Below, piece after piece: positions 34,137 to 45,984 of a stretch of DNA of 64,000 nt (position 1 is its first letter; the number at the start of each line of letters is the position of its first letter). Below the pieces are notes generated by a model. That model ran no database searches. It was given only the letters and a program-made list of their open reading frames with translations, and had not been told where the DNA came from. Location of the stretch: contig NW_026516765.1 of the NCBI RefSeq assembly GCF_025766255.1, positions 1 through 64,000 on the forward strand, in the 5' to 3' direction. The DNA comes from Zychaea mexicana. Taxonomy: Eukaryota > Mucoromycota > Mucoromycetes > Mucorales > Lichtheimiaceae. The position numbers and the translations under genes are program-made.

Positions 34137-37100
34137 CTAAATCTGTTGCTTGACAACGACCGAATTCCTTGCACCGCCATTATTAGCCGTTACCCCTGCG
34201 GGTGCTGCAGGTCCCAAAGAATTCCACAAACGTGCATACATGCTTGACCGCTTGTAGTTGTTGTTAGAAGTAGTAGTCATGCCAGCACTGTTTGGCGCAC
34301 TGCCCAAAGACGTGGCCGAGGTCACTGAAGATGCGTAGCTTTCAGCCGAGTCCCGTCTGTTTGGGTCTGTGATCGAGGTAGGTGACGTAACTCTGCTGGC
34401 CAACATGGACAGCGATGCGGTCGACGTGCGCTTCATGTGGACCGAAGACCGTTGAAGCGAAGCTCGCGGTGACAAGGGCATCGTGGAAGCTTCGTATTCC
34501 GCCAGCTTGACCTTGGCTTCAGCCAAGAGTTTCTCGAGCTCACGGCATCGCAAATCACTTTCAACGTATTTGGATTGGAATTCTTCGTTGTTTGCAGTAG
34601 TAGTAGTGGTAGTAGTGGTGGTGGTCAATTGTAAGGTATGTCGACGCGTCAACGAGGATGCTTGTTGTTGTTGCTGTAGTTCTTTTTCTTTTTTGTGATT
34701 GTCAAAGAGAATACGATGAGCGGCAAACACTTCTTCGGTAAATGTGCCGCGCGGCATAAAGTATTCCTGTTTTTCTTTTTCCAACGTCTGCAGTCGTTTC
34801 TCCAGTTTCTCCATTTCCTTGGTCATGGCCATCTTTTCAAACTGAAGCTCCGCAGAGGTCCGCTTAGCCGCCATGTTCTTGTCCATCAACTCCTCGTTCT
34901 CCTTGGCCAAGTCCTCGTGCTCCTGCAGAATCTGCTCCTTCTCTGTCTGCATGGCGTCCATGGTCGCTTGCAATTCAGACACTTGTTGTGACAACTCCTT
35001 CTGTTCGTGCTGCGAGGTCGCGAGTTGCTTTTCGACTTGGTTGTATTTGTGGCACAGTTGTTCGTACTTTTGTCCCATCTCGAAACTGGCAAGTTTGACA
35101 GCAACGAGTTCGGATGTCACTTGATGCAATGCTTCTTCACCTTCGCTGCTTTTGTTGCTGTTATCGCCCTTTTTGCTATCATTCGTAGGCATGGAGACGG
35201 ATAAGTCTTCAACTGCCGTCGCAACAGTGTCGTTTTCGCTGTCGTTCTGGCTATTGCTGTTGTTGCTGCTACTGCTGCTCATGCTGCTTTGGCTATTGCG
35301 ATACGATGATGTGACCGAAGAACGTTTGGACACGGATCGTTTGCTTGACTTGTTGCTGCTGGCGCTCTTCTTGTCACTGCTATGATCGGCGGCATCTGTT
35401 GAAAGTGCACCGGCAATCAGGGCACCAAAGTCACCGCTCATGCGCAGCGAGTCGACAAACGACTTGAACTCCGTGTCCTTTTCGAGTCTTTCGAGCTGAC
35501 TTTGTTGAGGCGATGCTGCTGCTGGAGGGGGTAAGCCGTTGTTGTTGTTGTTGCTGTTGGATGACGGTGATGCATTAGCAAGCTTGGTCTTGTACTTTTT
35601 CAACCGCTTCTCTAGGGTGGCATTGCGCTTGCTCAACTTGCTGCGTTCGGATTCATAGTCGAGTTCGCGCATCTTCATGGCAGTGACGTTTTCGTTCAGT
35701 TGTGAGTGTTCCTTTTGCAAGTGGGACATGGCGGTGACCAAATCCTCGATCTGCTGATGCAACGTCGATACGTTACGACGATGATCCAAGGATACCTTGC
35801 CGGAGCTGGCAGTAGGTGAAAGCGGCGAGGTGGGAGGTGATACTGAATCGTTCAAATGACTGTTGTTGTTGTGAGCAGGTGTGGCAGCACTGTTTCCCCA
35901 CGAGAACCACGATTCTCGCTTGTTGGCACGTCGAGTAGTCATGCCATTGAATCGAATGGCGAGCAGCTGTTGAGCTCGATCTTTTTCTTGCTGGGCTTCG
36001 ATGTGATAAGCCTCGGCAATACTATCGAGCTTGGCCACGGTGATGGTTGATGTCAAATCAAGCACAGCGGCGACGAGCTCCTCCGGGTCTTCGTGTAAGG
36101 TGCCGCTTGTCAAATAGGTCATGAGCTGCTCGAACTGGCAGATATTCAGGAGCCGGTCCTGGTGCTTTTGCATTACTGCTATCGCCACGCGCATCATAGT
36201 CGGAACTGCGCCCTGAGCAAACACGAGGTCGTACATTCGCAGGGCAACGGCGGTCGGCAGCGACGAGGCAAACAATGTCAAGAACCACTGGGACGCATAC
36301 ATTGGCGCATGGATGGTGTTGCTCGAGAGATGCTGGAATAGACGAGGACATTGTTGTGAAAGCAGCGTTTGGAATTGATGCAGTCGTAGATGCAGGCCTT
36401 CCATATTTAGCATAAACAGGGCGCGCATTTCGTGAGCTTCCATCAGTCTATTTATTTCATTTTTAGGGAGGCCGGTTAGTCAAATTAAGGGATGAAGTTA
36501 CGAAAGACTACAGCAAAAACCCGCCCCTCCCCCTCCCCCCTCCCTCCTTTTCTTCTTCTTCTTCTTCATGCAATCCACATCATCGCCCAAACGAACGATG
36601 GATGGGCGGCCGGGGTGTGTGTGTTGAGGATGGGGGGCAGAGACGAGCGGCAACATAAACATAGATGGAAAAGTGTTCACGAAACTCTGAGATGGGTATG
36701 ATCTATTTACCTGACGAAGCTACAGAATGCGTGTCGTTCGTTCATCTAATAGTTACGGGCGAAATTTCAAGAAAGAGAAGGAACCTTTGTTATTCTTATG
36801 CATTCTTGAGCTTAACCTTCTTTTTTTCTTTATTTTTTTGCCCCCAAACAAACAAAGAAAAAAGTTTACCTCCATCAATAATGGTCGTGCAAGCATGGCG
36901 AGACCCTGACAATAGCCGACGTGAGCGTCGTACACGCTATATGCCTTCAGCATACGGCCGGTTGCCTCACGATGGTGGTCGGTCATTCGGGCAACGTCCC
37001 GATCGATCACTCGCTCGTACGAGGACATGCCCATGTCGCCCTGAACGAGTTTGTCATACATGGACGCCAGATGGGTATCCGAAGATTGTGCCATGGCTTG

Positions 37101-38117
37101 CCAAACGACGCCACGCCAAGGAGCAGCGATCCCTTGCCGGCGCAAACGGCTGATCAACAGTCGAGCGAAGCGAGGTGCCGCTGTCGTGTAGTTTTGGGCA
37201 ACGTGCTTCCAAAATCCATCGTCATCTTTACTCGTCGTCGTCGTTGTTGTTCTGTTGTCGTTGTCATTGTCATTGTTGTTTAACTGGTCTAATAGTACGC
37301 TTGCATCGATGCACGAGGACTTGGGATCTGCGGCAAGCAAGCTCTGCTGTCGTTCGAGATGTGTCAGCAGATCAAGATCTGCATCCTGTAAAATTTTTCG
37401 AGGTCGTAGTTAAATGATGATCGTGTGAGTGATATGCAAAATTTGTAAAGTGCGTTCTAATTTGTTGGAATATGGGTCCGAAAAAGACTTTACCTCGGGT
37501 GGCAACTCATCATTTTCTTGTTCGTATCGGTCGAGTAAACTTTCAGTGTTGTTACTTGTTTGCTGTTGGTGTGGTAGTTCTGTATTTGCTGCTGCTACTG
37601 TTGCTTCTGGTGCTGCTGCTGTTGATACTACGAATGGTTCTTCTGTCTGCTGCGATGACGGGTCCGGATGAGCCATTTGGGCATACAGACGTAGCTTTTC
37701 CGTCGAGGCAGGAATACGTCGTCGCTCGGCCAAGGTCATTGAGGCTGACTTTGTAGGAATAACTACATCGTTTGCTGCTGATGCAGATTCAGGGGACAGT
37801 CGATTGTCAGCTGATTTGGAGGGTTTGGGTTGATTGACAGCGAGATGACTGAGATTGGCTGCTTGCAGAATTTCGTCAATCGAAACAGGCCGGTTCGCAT
37901 CTTGGAGTTGTTGCAATCTTTCAACAACTTCAGGTGAAAGCTTCATTCCAGCAGCAACAGCAGCAGCGGCGGCAGTGTTGTCGTTGTCGTCGTTGCTGTT
38001 TATGCTTGTGGTTGTGGTGGTGGTAGCGGTGTTGTCATTAGGTAAGGACGGTGTCGTTGTTGTTTCCTCTTCTTCTCGTCGAAGCGAGGTGGTACTTTTG
38101 TCTAGAGCGACTGACAT
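34137..38117 (-). CDS. TBC-domain Rab GTPase-activating protein with C-terminal coiled coil (Gyp5-like)
   Basis: Minus-strand gene, exons 38117-37494, 37385-36870, 36745-36711 and 36447-34137, 1,161 aa, all junctions in phase (the third exon is 35 nt). A low-complexity N-terminal third precedes the TBC domain. That domain carries the arginine-finger motif IxxDxxR (VIDRDVARM) and the glutamine-finger motif YCQG (GYCQGLAMLARPLLM), then LMEAHEMRALFMLNMEGLHLRLHQF and the YDLVFAQG segment. A long coiled coil follows (AELQFEKMAMTKEMEKLEKRL region), ending in a Ser/Thr-rich tail. The arrangement resembles yeast Gyp5 and animal EVI5, which stimulate GTP hydrolysis by exocytic and endosomal Rabs. The particular Rab cannot be read. 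Confidence 0.92.
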
Positions 38118-39508
38118 ATGTTATATTAAATAGAGCGAGGCAGAGAGTATAGACACACAACAACAAGAAAGAAAAAAGGAAGGAAAAGAAGAGAGATAAG
38201 AAGAAGAAGAAAAGAGGGAGGAATAAAAGGGTTATTAGTAGCAGTAGTAGCTGTAGTGATAGTAGTAGTAGTAGTAGTAGTAGCAGTAGTAGTAGCAGCA
38301 GTAGCTGTGGTATATAATATTATTATTATTGATTATTATTGATTATGGGTGCGGTGGGTGGGGTCCTAATGGAAAATGAAAGGATCAGTTCACGTTTTCG
38401 TGCAACGTTGGTGTCACCATAGACCCATTAACCTCCCAACCCCCTCCAGCTGTTCTTCTACCACCACCACTGCTAGTATTACAAGTACTATGACTGCTAC
38501 CACCACTACTACCACCACCACCACAACAAGACCAACAACAACAACAACAACGATACATACCCTTTTTTTGATTTGCCAAAGAAATAAAAAAAAAGTAAGA
38601 AGAGTGTGGTCGAGAAGGAGGGAGGGAGGCGGACCGGGGGCGGAGAGAAAGGGGGGAGAACAGTAAAATCAAAAGTAAGAAATCAAGAACAAGAGAGATC
38701 AAGAAAGAAGAAAGAAAAAAGAGTAGAGCCAGTGTGCATATTATATATAAAGATCCAGATGACATATATACACATACACACACACACACACTCTATCTCT
38801 CTCTCTCTCTCTCTCTAATTCTGCGCCCCTTTACGTGTCAGGGGCGAGGGCGATAACTCTTCTTCAAGCAAGTGTTAACAAATTCAGCCTAAGATCTCGC
38901 TTGGTGGAGAGGACGGTATATCATTCCTTTTTTATTTTCACCTTCAGTTGCATAAGCTGAGTATACACGCTTATTTAGGGAGTGCCCTGGAGCTAATATA
39001 CTTTTATTTCTTTTTTTCTTTTCTAAAAGACCTGTGGGGTTAAGTCTTTTGGGGGGGGAACACCCCCGAGAGAGTGGTTAGTAGTAGACATATATATATG
39101 TATATACTGTTATGAATATTATTGAGATGTAAAGATGCTTGGAACAAAATGGTCGAGAAGAGGTGTGCTTCTCTTTGTGTGTGTGTGTGAGTGTATTGCG
39201 TGCTGAATGAGTTAAGAACAAAAAACTACTGGTGTATGTGATGGGATGTTGGATGTGATGTGATGCGAGTGCGTTCCATTTTGAGTTTTCGTGGTATACT
39301 ATATATACAAGTTTTAGAGAGTGAAGAAAGCGCAAGAGAACGATAAGCCGTGAGAAGTGGAACAAGCAACAAAGATAAAGGAAAATAGAAAATGCGATCG
39401 GCAATAGCATTGAATGGTAATCTAGGGAGTGCAAGGTCGTCGCGTGGGAGAGTGGAGTAGGTCCTTTAAGTATACATAGAGACCACGCACACTGCGCGAG
39501 TGTCATCG
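38118..39508. other. Intergenic region between the TBC and velvet genes, repeat-rich
   Basis: Upstream of the TBC gene (minus strand) and downstream of the velvet gene. It holds purine tracts, a GTA/GCA trinucleotide stretch (about 38235-38310), an ACC/ACA stretch (38459-38551), (AC)n and (CT)n near 38771-38817, and poly-G near 39051-39058. No gene recognised. Confidence 0.45.
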
Positions 39509-41250
39509 TCATTGCCATGGATACTGTTGTGGCCATGCCGAGCGCGTGTCGTTGTCATCGTCATCATCATCAGACGCCAGCACCGATGATATATGGATCC
39601 TTCTATATTGCGTTGTTGTTGTAGTTGTAGTTGTTGCATGACCCTCTGTCGCCGTCGTTGCTGTTGTTGTTGTTGTAGCGGCAGGAGCAGCCGATGTATC
39701 GGAAGAAGAAGAAGAAGAAGAAGAAGCTGCCCTACCTCCTCCAGCAGGATGCTGCCCCACCCGTGTCGTCGATGTTGATGCCGCTGCTATCACTTCCTGA
39801 CACCGGGATTGAGTAGCAGTAGTAGTAGTAGTAGTAGTAGCAGTAGTTGCTGTTTCCTTTAACTCCGTATGACTGTGATTGCTGCGGGTGCCTCCTGATA
39901 CTCCTTCTTTGCCGCTCGTTCTTTGTGTCCCTGAAGACACAAACGTTGCTAATGCAGTAACGCTTTTCTGGTGATGACTATCAACAACTAATAATCTTTG
40001 CTGCTGCTGCTGCTGTTGTTGTTGTTGTTGTTGAATGACATCTTGTGCAACTTTTGCTGTTGCAGCAGATACTGCTTTAACCGTAGCTGTTGATGATGAG
40101 GATGTTGTCACTGATGCTGATGACGAAGACGCTTCTGCTGCTGCTACTGATGATGATGATGATACCCCATGCAGTTCAGTGGACGATCGCTTTGATCCCG
40201 GACTCTTCCGGACAGATATTTTAATTCCTTGCTTTGAAAAACAGAGCGACAATGGTGTGGTACCTGTACATACAGCAAGTTTATTATTACGTGTAATGCG
40301 TACAGTCTTCCATCTATTCCATACTACCTGTCATGCCAGGGAAATTCTTGGCCGAATAGACCGAGAACGGATCAGAAAACACTTCATGCAGCACCTGAGT
40401 GCTCATCGTCAATGGTTCTCTATACAAAGGAAACGTGTTAATGCTGACAGTGCATTGTCGTAAGCTACCAATAGGTTACCCAGCAGTCAAGTCAATGAAC
40501 CGAAAGCGGAGACAAAAGGCGCCCTCTGTTCGGACCGAGATGTCGTGGAATATGAAAAAGATCCCCAAGCGATCTTGCAGATCGGTCAATTGATGAGCAT
40601 TGGAGACCAACGTGCCTAGAAAGTTGCGCATTGGCTTTGGATCTTGAAAGGACATCACAGCGGCATTGCTGTTTGGGTAGGCTGGGTTGATCGAGGCTGG
40701 GTTATAGACGACGTTTCGGTTATCCTTCCGGTCGGCAGAAAATAAATCACATTGGACGATCAGGTGTGAAACATTATCTGTCTCGCTGTCATTTTGGTAA
40801 CATCATCAGAGATACTTTCTATTTTTTCTAAAGTAGTACTATTGGGCGGAAGGGGGAGGGGGGGGCGGAGGGGGTTACTGTTTCCCGGATACTGGGAACT
40901 TTTTGTTTTTATATCACACACACAAAGAAAAGAGATTTGAGAAAAAGGATGATGTAATGCTTGCCTGACAGGTGTCAATAAGCCGTCCGAATTGGTGACA
41001 TGGAGCTGGAGGATTGGTGGCGGATTGATGGGCCGTTTGTCCTTTTCGCCAAAACCACAGCAGCGTGCGCGTGTGGGATGCTGAATGACAACTATACAAA
41101 ATTTGTAGGATTATTGAGATATTACGATTCGTTTCATCTAATCTATAATGTCCCTGGCCTGGCTCAAAGGATCTTTTTACCTAGACGATACTGGATGCTC
41201 TTCCTGCTGGGTCGTCCAAGGCCTAATGGCGGCGGTACCACAGTACTCAT
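39509..41250 (-). CDS. Velvet-domain regulator (VelB/VosA-type)
   Basis: Minus strand, exons 41250-41181, 41091-40965, 40785-40480, 40419-40328 and 40263-39509, 449 aa. The velvet domain is complete: IQYRLVVIQHPTRARCCGFG, EKDKRPINPPPILQL, VQCDLFSADRKDNRNVVYNP, MRNFLGTLVSNAHQL, DRLGIFFIFHDISVRTEGAF, DPFSVYSAKNFPGMT and the closing FSKQGIKISVRK. In this family the domain binds DNA and dimerises to couple development, sporulation and secondary metabolism. The last exon adds about 220 residues of Q/S/T/D runs. The second intron (40964-40786) begins GC rather than GT (CAG/GCAAGC), unless the weaker donor 8 bases upstream is used with another acceptor. The 60-nt intron 40479-40420 has a cattaac branch site. 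Confidence 0.9.
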
Positions 41251-41280
41251 AGTTTCCCTCCTCTATACAAGGTGTGTGTA

Positions 41281-41290
41281 TTATATATAG
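41281..41290 (-). promoter_or_regulatory. TATA-like box of the velvet gene
   Basis: CTATATATAA on the minus strand lies 31-40 bp before the ATG at 41250, which implies a very short leader if it is used. Confidence 0.35.
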
Positions 41291-42374
41291 AGAGAGAAAA
41301 GAGAGGGGCGGATGATCTTCGTCGTCGTCGTCGTATTTTGTAGTATACAAATGTTATGGAATAGGGGTTCTATACAAACGGAAACACTTTTTCTTTCGAA
41401 AAGAGAAGGGAGATAGTTTCCGAAAAGAGAGAGAGAGAGAGAAAGGAAAAGAAGCACAAAAGACGAGGAATGGAGTTTGTGTCAACGATTGAAATGCCGT
41501 AAAGAACAGGGAATGAGGGAAAACGAAAAAGAGAATGTTCGGTTTTGTGTAGAAAAAGGGAAAGGGTTAGAGCGAGCGAAATGAGTGAATAAGCGGACAC
41601 TCGCGGAATGGAGCGTTAACAGGTAGGTTTTCGTTGTGCCCAAAAACCAAGGGAAAGGGAGAAAAAGAGACAAGACATAAAGTAAAGAACTTTTTAAGAA
41701 GAAGAAAAAATATTCTGTGCCGTGCTTAGTTCTTATTATTCCAGTAGTCCAATCAGTCAGTCAGTCAGTCAGTCAGTCCATGATAGGGTTTTTTGATCAG
41801 CCAGTCAGCCATCGTTATCCCAGCCAGGCCAGAGAGCACTACAAACCCGGTCAACCCAGCCAACTGGCCCTACACAATCAGTTAGCAGCAGCAGCAACCA
41901 AGGCAAAACAGGGCAGTCCCCACCCACGCCCCCCCCAACCCCTTCCACCCCAATTCTGTAAAGTAAATGTTCCGTTACCAGTTTTTCGGGTCAAGCTCCG
42001 CTTGTGCCTAGCTTGGTGCTGTAACTATGTGTGTAATTAGAGTAGTAGTCATAACAGATAATTCTCGGTCGTCGTCATGGTTATTGCCACAATGCAGATA
42101 ATACAAGAGAGTGGGGTGGGGGGGGGGAGAGAGGGAGGGAGGGAAATTGTAACCAGTCTAAAGCTATTACATCTTTGTTTCTTTCTTGTCTTAAAAAAAC
42201 ACCGTGTTAGTTAGTTTTTCCTGTCCGACGCTTTTGCTTTGCAGATCAGTAACAAGCTCCGGCCGCTTTTTGTTGATTTGTTGTTGCCAAAAGAGATGGC
42301 CGGTCTTTGTCTTACACTTTGCATTGATTTGCTGCTATGACTGCACCGATGCACGGGCGGAGAAAGAGACAAGT

Positions 42375-42399
42375 TGTGTGTGTGTGTGTGTGTGTGTGT
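42375..42399. repeat. (TG)n dinucleotide repeat
   Basis: About 12 copies in the long region upstream of the velvet gene. Confidence 0.9.
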
Positions 42400-43721
42400 A
42401 CCACTACTACTTACTACTACCACTAGTGCTTGCACTCTGTTCGGATGACCCCATTGGATCAACCTTGGGGGGTGGGGTGCCGAGGGTTAGGGAACGGGGG
42501 GTGTAAAACGGCTTTTTTCTTTGTGTCCCACTTTTTTCTCTTGAACGACTATTAGCCGACGCGTGTGTCATTATCAGTCTTTATTTGCCCTACAGCTTCT
42601 TCCACACTCGATAGATCACTACTGCTGCTGCTGTCGTGTACACCCCTCTTAGAAACATATGTACTCTCATTCATGCCAGCGTTACGGAATTTCCACCAAT
42701 GACCCGAAGCGGACAAGTGTACATGAGGCAGATTCCGATATGGTTTAGCTCAGAAACTCAAAATAGTTGTCTGCTGAGGAACAACCGGCTTCGATAACCT
42801 TCGAGAACGCTGAAATGCTGCTTTAATCCAGCAAACGTTATTGTCGTCACCTATTCTTCTTCATATGCCACTGTCGATGAAATCGTCTTTCCCCCCTTCC
42901 CCTGACCCCCACCCCTTCCTCTAGAAGCGACATCACACTTTCAACCAACCACACACCAAAAAAAAAAAGAAAAAAAACTTTACAGTCCGCCCTGAAATTT
43001 CTCATTGTAAACAAAGCCTATCTCGATAACAGCAGCAGTTGACATGGAAAAAAACCTTTTATTTCCCCGGTGTTCGAGTTTCCCTTTTTCTTTGTATTCT
43101 AGCACCGCAGCAATAATCATTGAGACAAGTATGTAGCGGCTGTGTGCTGTTGCTTCAAAGAGCTCACAGACAGCTAACACTTCTTTGATGTCGACCCGGT
43201 GTGTATGTGTAGATCCAAAAAAAAAAAACAGAAACGGAGCATGTATTACCCGTAACCAGATTCCGTCTTTGTCACACACTCGGTGTGTAACATATCTGGC
43301 GCCACCTATCATAGCCCCTCCCCCACAGCTTCTTCAGGCGTTTGTTAATAGATGCCTTGTGTCTTGTTGCCCTCGTTTCATCAATGAAAAGAACAACAGA
43401 CTGTCGTCCTTGGTACCACAGTGAATACCTTTTGTTTGTGTATTACATAGTGTTGAGAATAAAGTAGATATGTGTCACATACGAAACGCGTCGAAAAATG
43501 TTTTTTTTTATTTCGGACATCACATCGATCTAAGGATAAACTACCTTGTAAATAAACTATTCATGGGATCACAACAATGCTATGTCTCTCTCTCTCTCTC
43601 TCTCTTTCTTTTTATTTCGTGTATATGTTCCCAAGGAACGGAATAAGGACGGTCTTTTATTCTTTATGATGTTGGTGTTCTCCTGCTTATACGAGTGCAT
43701 GCACTTACTGCTACTTGAATC

Positions 43722-43724
<3 letters not shown>

Positions 43725-43762
<38 letters not shown>
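43725..43762. repeat. (AT)n dinucleotide repeat
   Basis: An uninterrupted alternating A/T run of about 38 bases can fold into a hairpin and is likely polymorphic in length. Confidence 0.9.
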
Positions 43763-43763
<1 letters not shown>

Positions 43764-43764
<1 letters not shown>

Positions 43765-44331
43765 AAGGCACTCGCGCTCAAGTATATGGAAACCATAGAT
43801 ACCAATTACCGCAACAGTGGGATACTCTGCAAAATCAGAGAGGCTAGAGGCGATCTTGAGCTTGTTTCAATTAGGACGCGAGTATGTGACCACTTACTGT
43901 TTGTATTACCTTGCGGTCACGTTTTTCATGCACATCAAATCTTGATATACGTGAGTTTGTATTTTTGTTTCAAGCTTCATTGATACCACCAGTCCAGAAT
44001 TTCACTGGGCTTATCATCTGAGGCTGAGGCCATTGTCAAGTAAAAACAATAAGAGAAACAACACTGTTCAAGTAACCGACTGATTTAGTGGCATACATTC
44101 ATGCCGTGGTGGCTATACAGCACTATTAAAGTACTTGGCGAGCTACATTGTTCATCCCTCACCAGCACCACACCGTTGACTTTTTACTGTATCAGCTAGC
44201 GATCTATTATGAATTAAACGTTTTTATATTTTCCAACAGACCCGATGGTGGCCTGATGATGCAGCAAGCCAAATTAAAGGCATTCTTGAATTCTGGCCCG
44301 CCATATTACCACAACTTTTTTTGCAATTGAT
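43764..44331 (+). pseudogene. Possible transposase C-terminal fragment (unsure)
   Basis: A coding-like stretch (KYMETIDTNYRNSGILCKIREARGDLELVSIRTRVCDHLLFVLPCGHVFHAHQ) ends at a gtgagt donor near 43951. After an acceptor near 44240 a second piece reads RWWPDDAASQIKGILEFWPAILPQL. The pattern CDHLLFVLPCGHVFHA...RWW resembles the Cys/His end of some MULE-like transposases. Nothing upstream of the (AT)n run encodes the rest, so it would be a relic. A host RING-like exon is an alternative. Confidence 0.3.
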
Positions 44332-44809
44332 GTAGTAAACAACATAATGCACCAAACGTGTTATTGCTAGTTACAGTTGTACCTAAACTGTAAGGAGTAA
44401 TTGAGGGGAAAATGTATGACATTTATATTTCCTTTGAGCCACAGCCCATTGAAGCTTTTGTTGGGATGCAATGTTGGTTCGGTGGCGTGTTATTGTGTGT
44501 CCAGGGCAACGCTTTTCTGTCCCGAACAACGAGAAAGAATAAAGAGACGGTTTCAAAAAAAAAAAACGAGGAACATTTTTTTTTTCTGTCTTTAAATCGG
44601 CATCATCGGGCCGAAGCAAAGCAGCTGGGATAAATGTAATTTCCTTGGTAACGCAGGCAGAAAAAAAAAATTCTTGGCGTTGGAAAGGACAAAAACCACA
44701 CACAAAGATACATGGCAGTACCCTTTTATTATTATCCGTCGGACCCGCCACGAGCCTCTCATTTTCCGCTATGCCCGAGCGTTGTTTGGTTGCGACGAGT
44801 CGCTCTTTG

Positions 44810-44818
44810 TATATATAG
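44810..44818 (+). promoter_or_regulatory. TATA box of the CYSTM gene
   Basis: TATATATAG lies about 90 bp before the ATG at 44907 and is followed by a T-rich leader. Confidence 0.5.
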
Positions 44819-44906
44819 CCATCTCAAATATCCACCCTTCTCTGTTTTTTTGTTTGTTTGTTCGTTCCTGGTTGTAGTCGTAAAGCTTTGAGCAAATTAT
44901 AAAACG

Positions 44907-45352
44907 ATGTCTGCGCCACAATACTCATATCCACCACCACCTCAAAATGCTGCCTATGCACCTCCACCTGCTGCACAGCAAGGCTATTATGCTCCTCAAC
45001 AGCCACTGCAACAATATTATCAGCCAAAGTAAGTCGTCTTGTTTTCTAATCTTTTCCGAAAATTGATAATCCAATTGACTTTTGACACTATCCTCTCTGT
45101 ATACTTTGGTGCGCAGTCCTCCTCCACAAACTGTCATTGTTCAACAACAAGGTCAGCAAAATGACGCAGCCGAAGATTGTTGTTGCGCTTGGTAAATATC
45201 TTCTTCTTCTTTATTATTACAATGGATTCCCAAAGAGAGCGCTCGTGGTGATTGGCAATGGTGTGCTAATTGGAGCTCTGCTGCTCTGTAGTATTCAAAC
45301 CATCATGTGCTGCTTTATCTGGCAAGCATGCTGTTCGATGATGTCCGAATAA
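44907..45352 (+). CDS. CYSTM-type small cysteine-rich membrane protein
   Basis: Exons 44907-45028, 45117-45191 and 45292-45352 give 85 aa. The Pro/Tyr/Gln-rich head (SAPQYSYPPPPQNAAYAPPP, QQTVIVQQQ-like segment) and the C-terminal DCCCACIQTIMCCFIWQACC helix are the pattern of the CYSTM module, a short tail-anchored Cys-rich helix found in eukaryotic stress-tolerance proteins. A role in membrane-level metal or redox stress is known for some family members and only inferred here. The last intron ends at ctgtag with the Cys-rich helix split across exons. The frame is clean and a TATA box precedes it. Confidence 0.85.
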
Positions 45353-45984
45353 TAAGGCCCGGCCATCTTAAGTTCCTGCTCCTTCCTCGTTCATACACAT
45401 CAACATACAATTACCTGTACATTGCATTATAATCTATAAAGTTAGCCGTACTGCGCAACAAGCATATTTATTTTTTTACTACCTAAAATTATTCGACCGT
45501 CCAAGAAAAAGTGGAGGGCACAATGGCCAATTATTTTTATCGTGCTGTCACGCTAACGATTCTAAGCTTTTTTGTTGTTGCGGTGACAACAGTAGCTAGG
45601 GGATGTTGCTAGGAAATGAAATTGAAAAGGTACGGCTGGCAAAGTGTGACACATAAAGTTTACCAGTACAACGGTTTTGTTCCATAGAATACGCTGTCAT
45701 TATCAAGTGAACATGAGCGCACTGGTTTTTATTTTTGCATACCGTGCGTGCTGAAACCTGAACCCAAACAAAAGGTCATTTTTGTATTTGGTGCCACCTC
45801 GAATCCATTTTTGCAGCCGGAGCGGTCACACACACGCACGCATATTACAAGCGCACATCCTCTCCGAAGGTAGGCAGTAATAGCAGCGACACAGATCAAG
45901 GAGAGCAGACACTATTAGCGGGGGTTACTTCTTTTTTTCTATTTTCTATAAAAAAAAATCCCAACATTAGTTAAAACAAAAGAG
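45353..45984. other. Intergenic region, promoter of the fucosyltransferase-like gene
   Basis: About 630 bp. The first part is the CYSTM 3' UTR. A TATA-like tctataaaaaaaa lies near 45946-45958. No gene recognised. Confidence 0.45.

Larger units (their letters stand above)
41251..43763. other. Intergenic region upstream of velvet gene, simple repeats
   Basis: About 2.5 kb with no recognised gene. Simple repeats include (TCAG)n 41753-41778, poly-G near 42116-42127, (TG)n 42375-42399, (CT)n 43584-43604 and (AT)n 43725-43762. Such long upstream regions are usual for developmental regulators (inference). Confidence 0.4.

Noticed and set aside
38376..38818. Thr-rich and Gly/Arg-rich frames on both strands
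   Set aside because: Shadows of trinucleotide and purine repeats in the TBC upstream region.
39509..40252. Stand-alone Ser/Thr/Gln-rich protein on the minus strand
   Set aside because: It is the last exon of the velvet gene; FSKQGIKISVRK at its start is the end of the velvet domain.
40420..40479. In-frame stop (TAA) inside the velvet domain, suggesting a pseudogene
   Set aside because: The stop lies in a 60-nt intron with a gtaacc donor, cattaac branch site and tatag acceptor; splicing restores the domain.
42200..42506. Hydrophobic frame that could be a small membrane protein
   Set aside because: It runs through a (TG)n repeat coding for a CVCVCV-type run and lacks any conserved feature.
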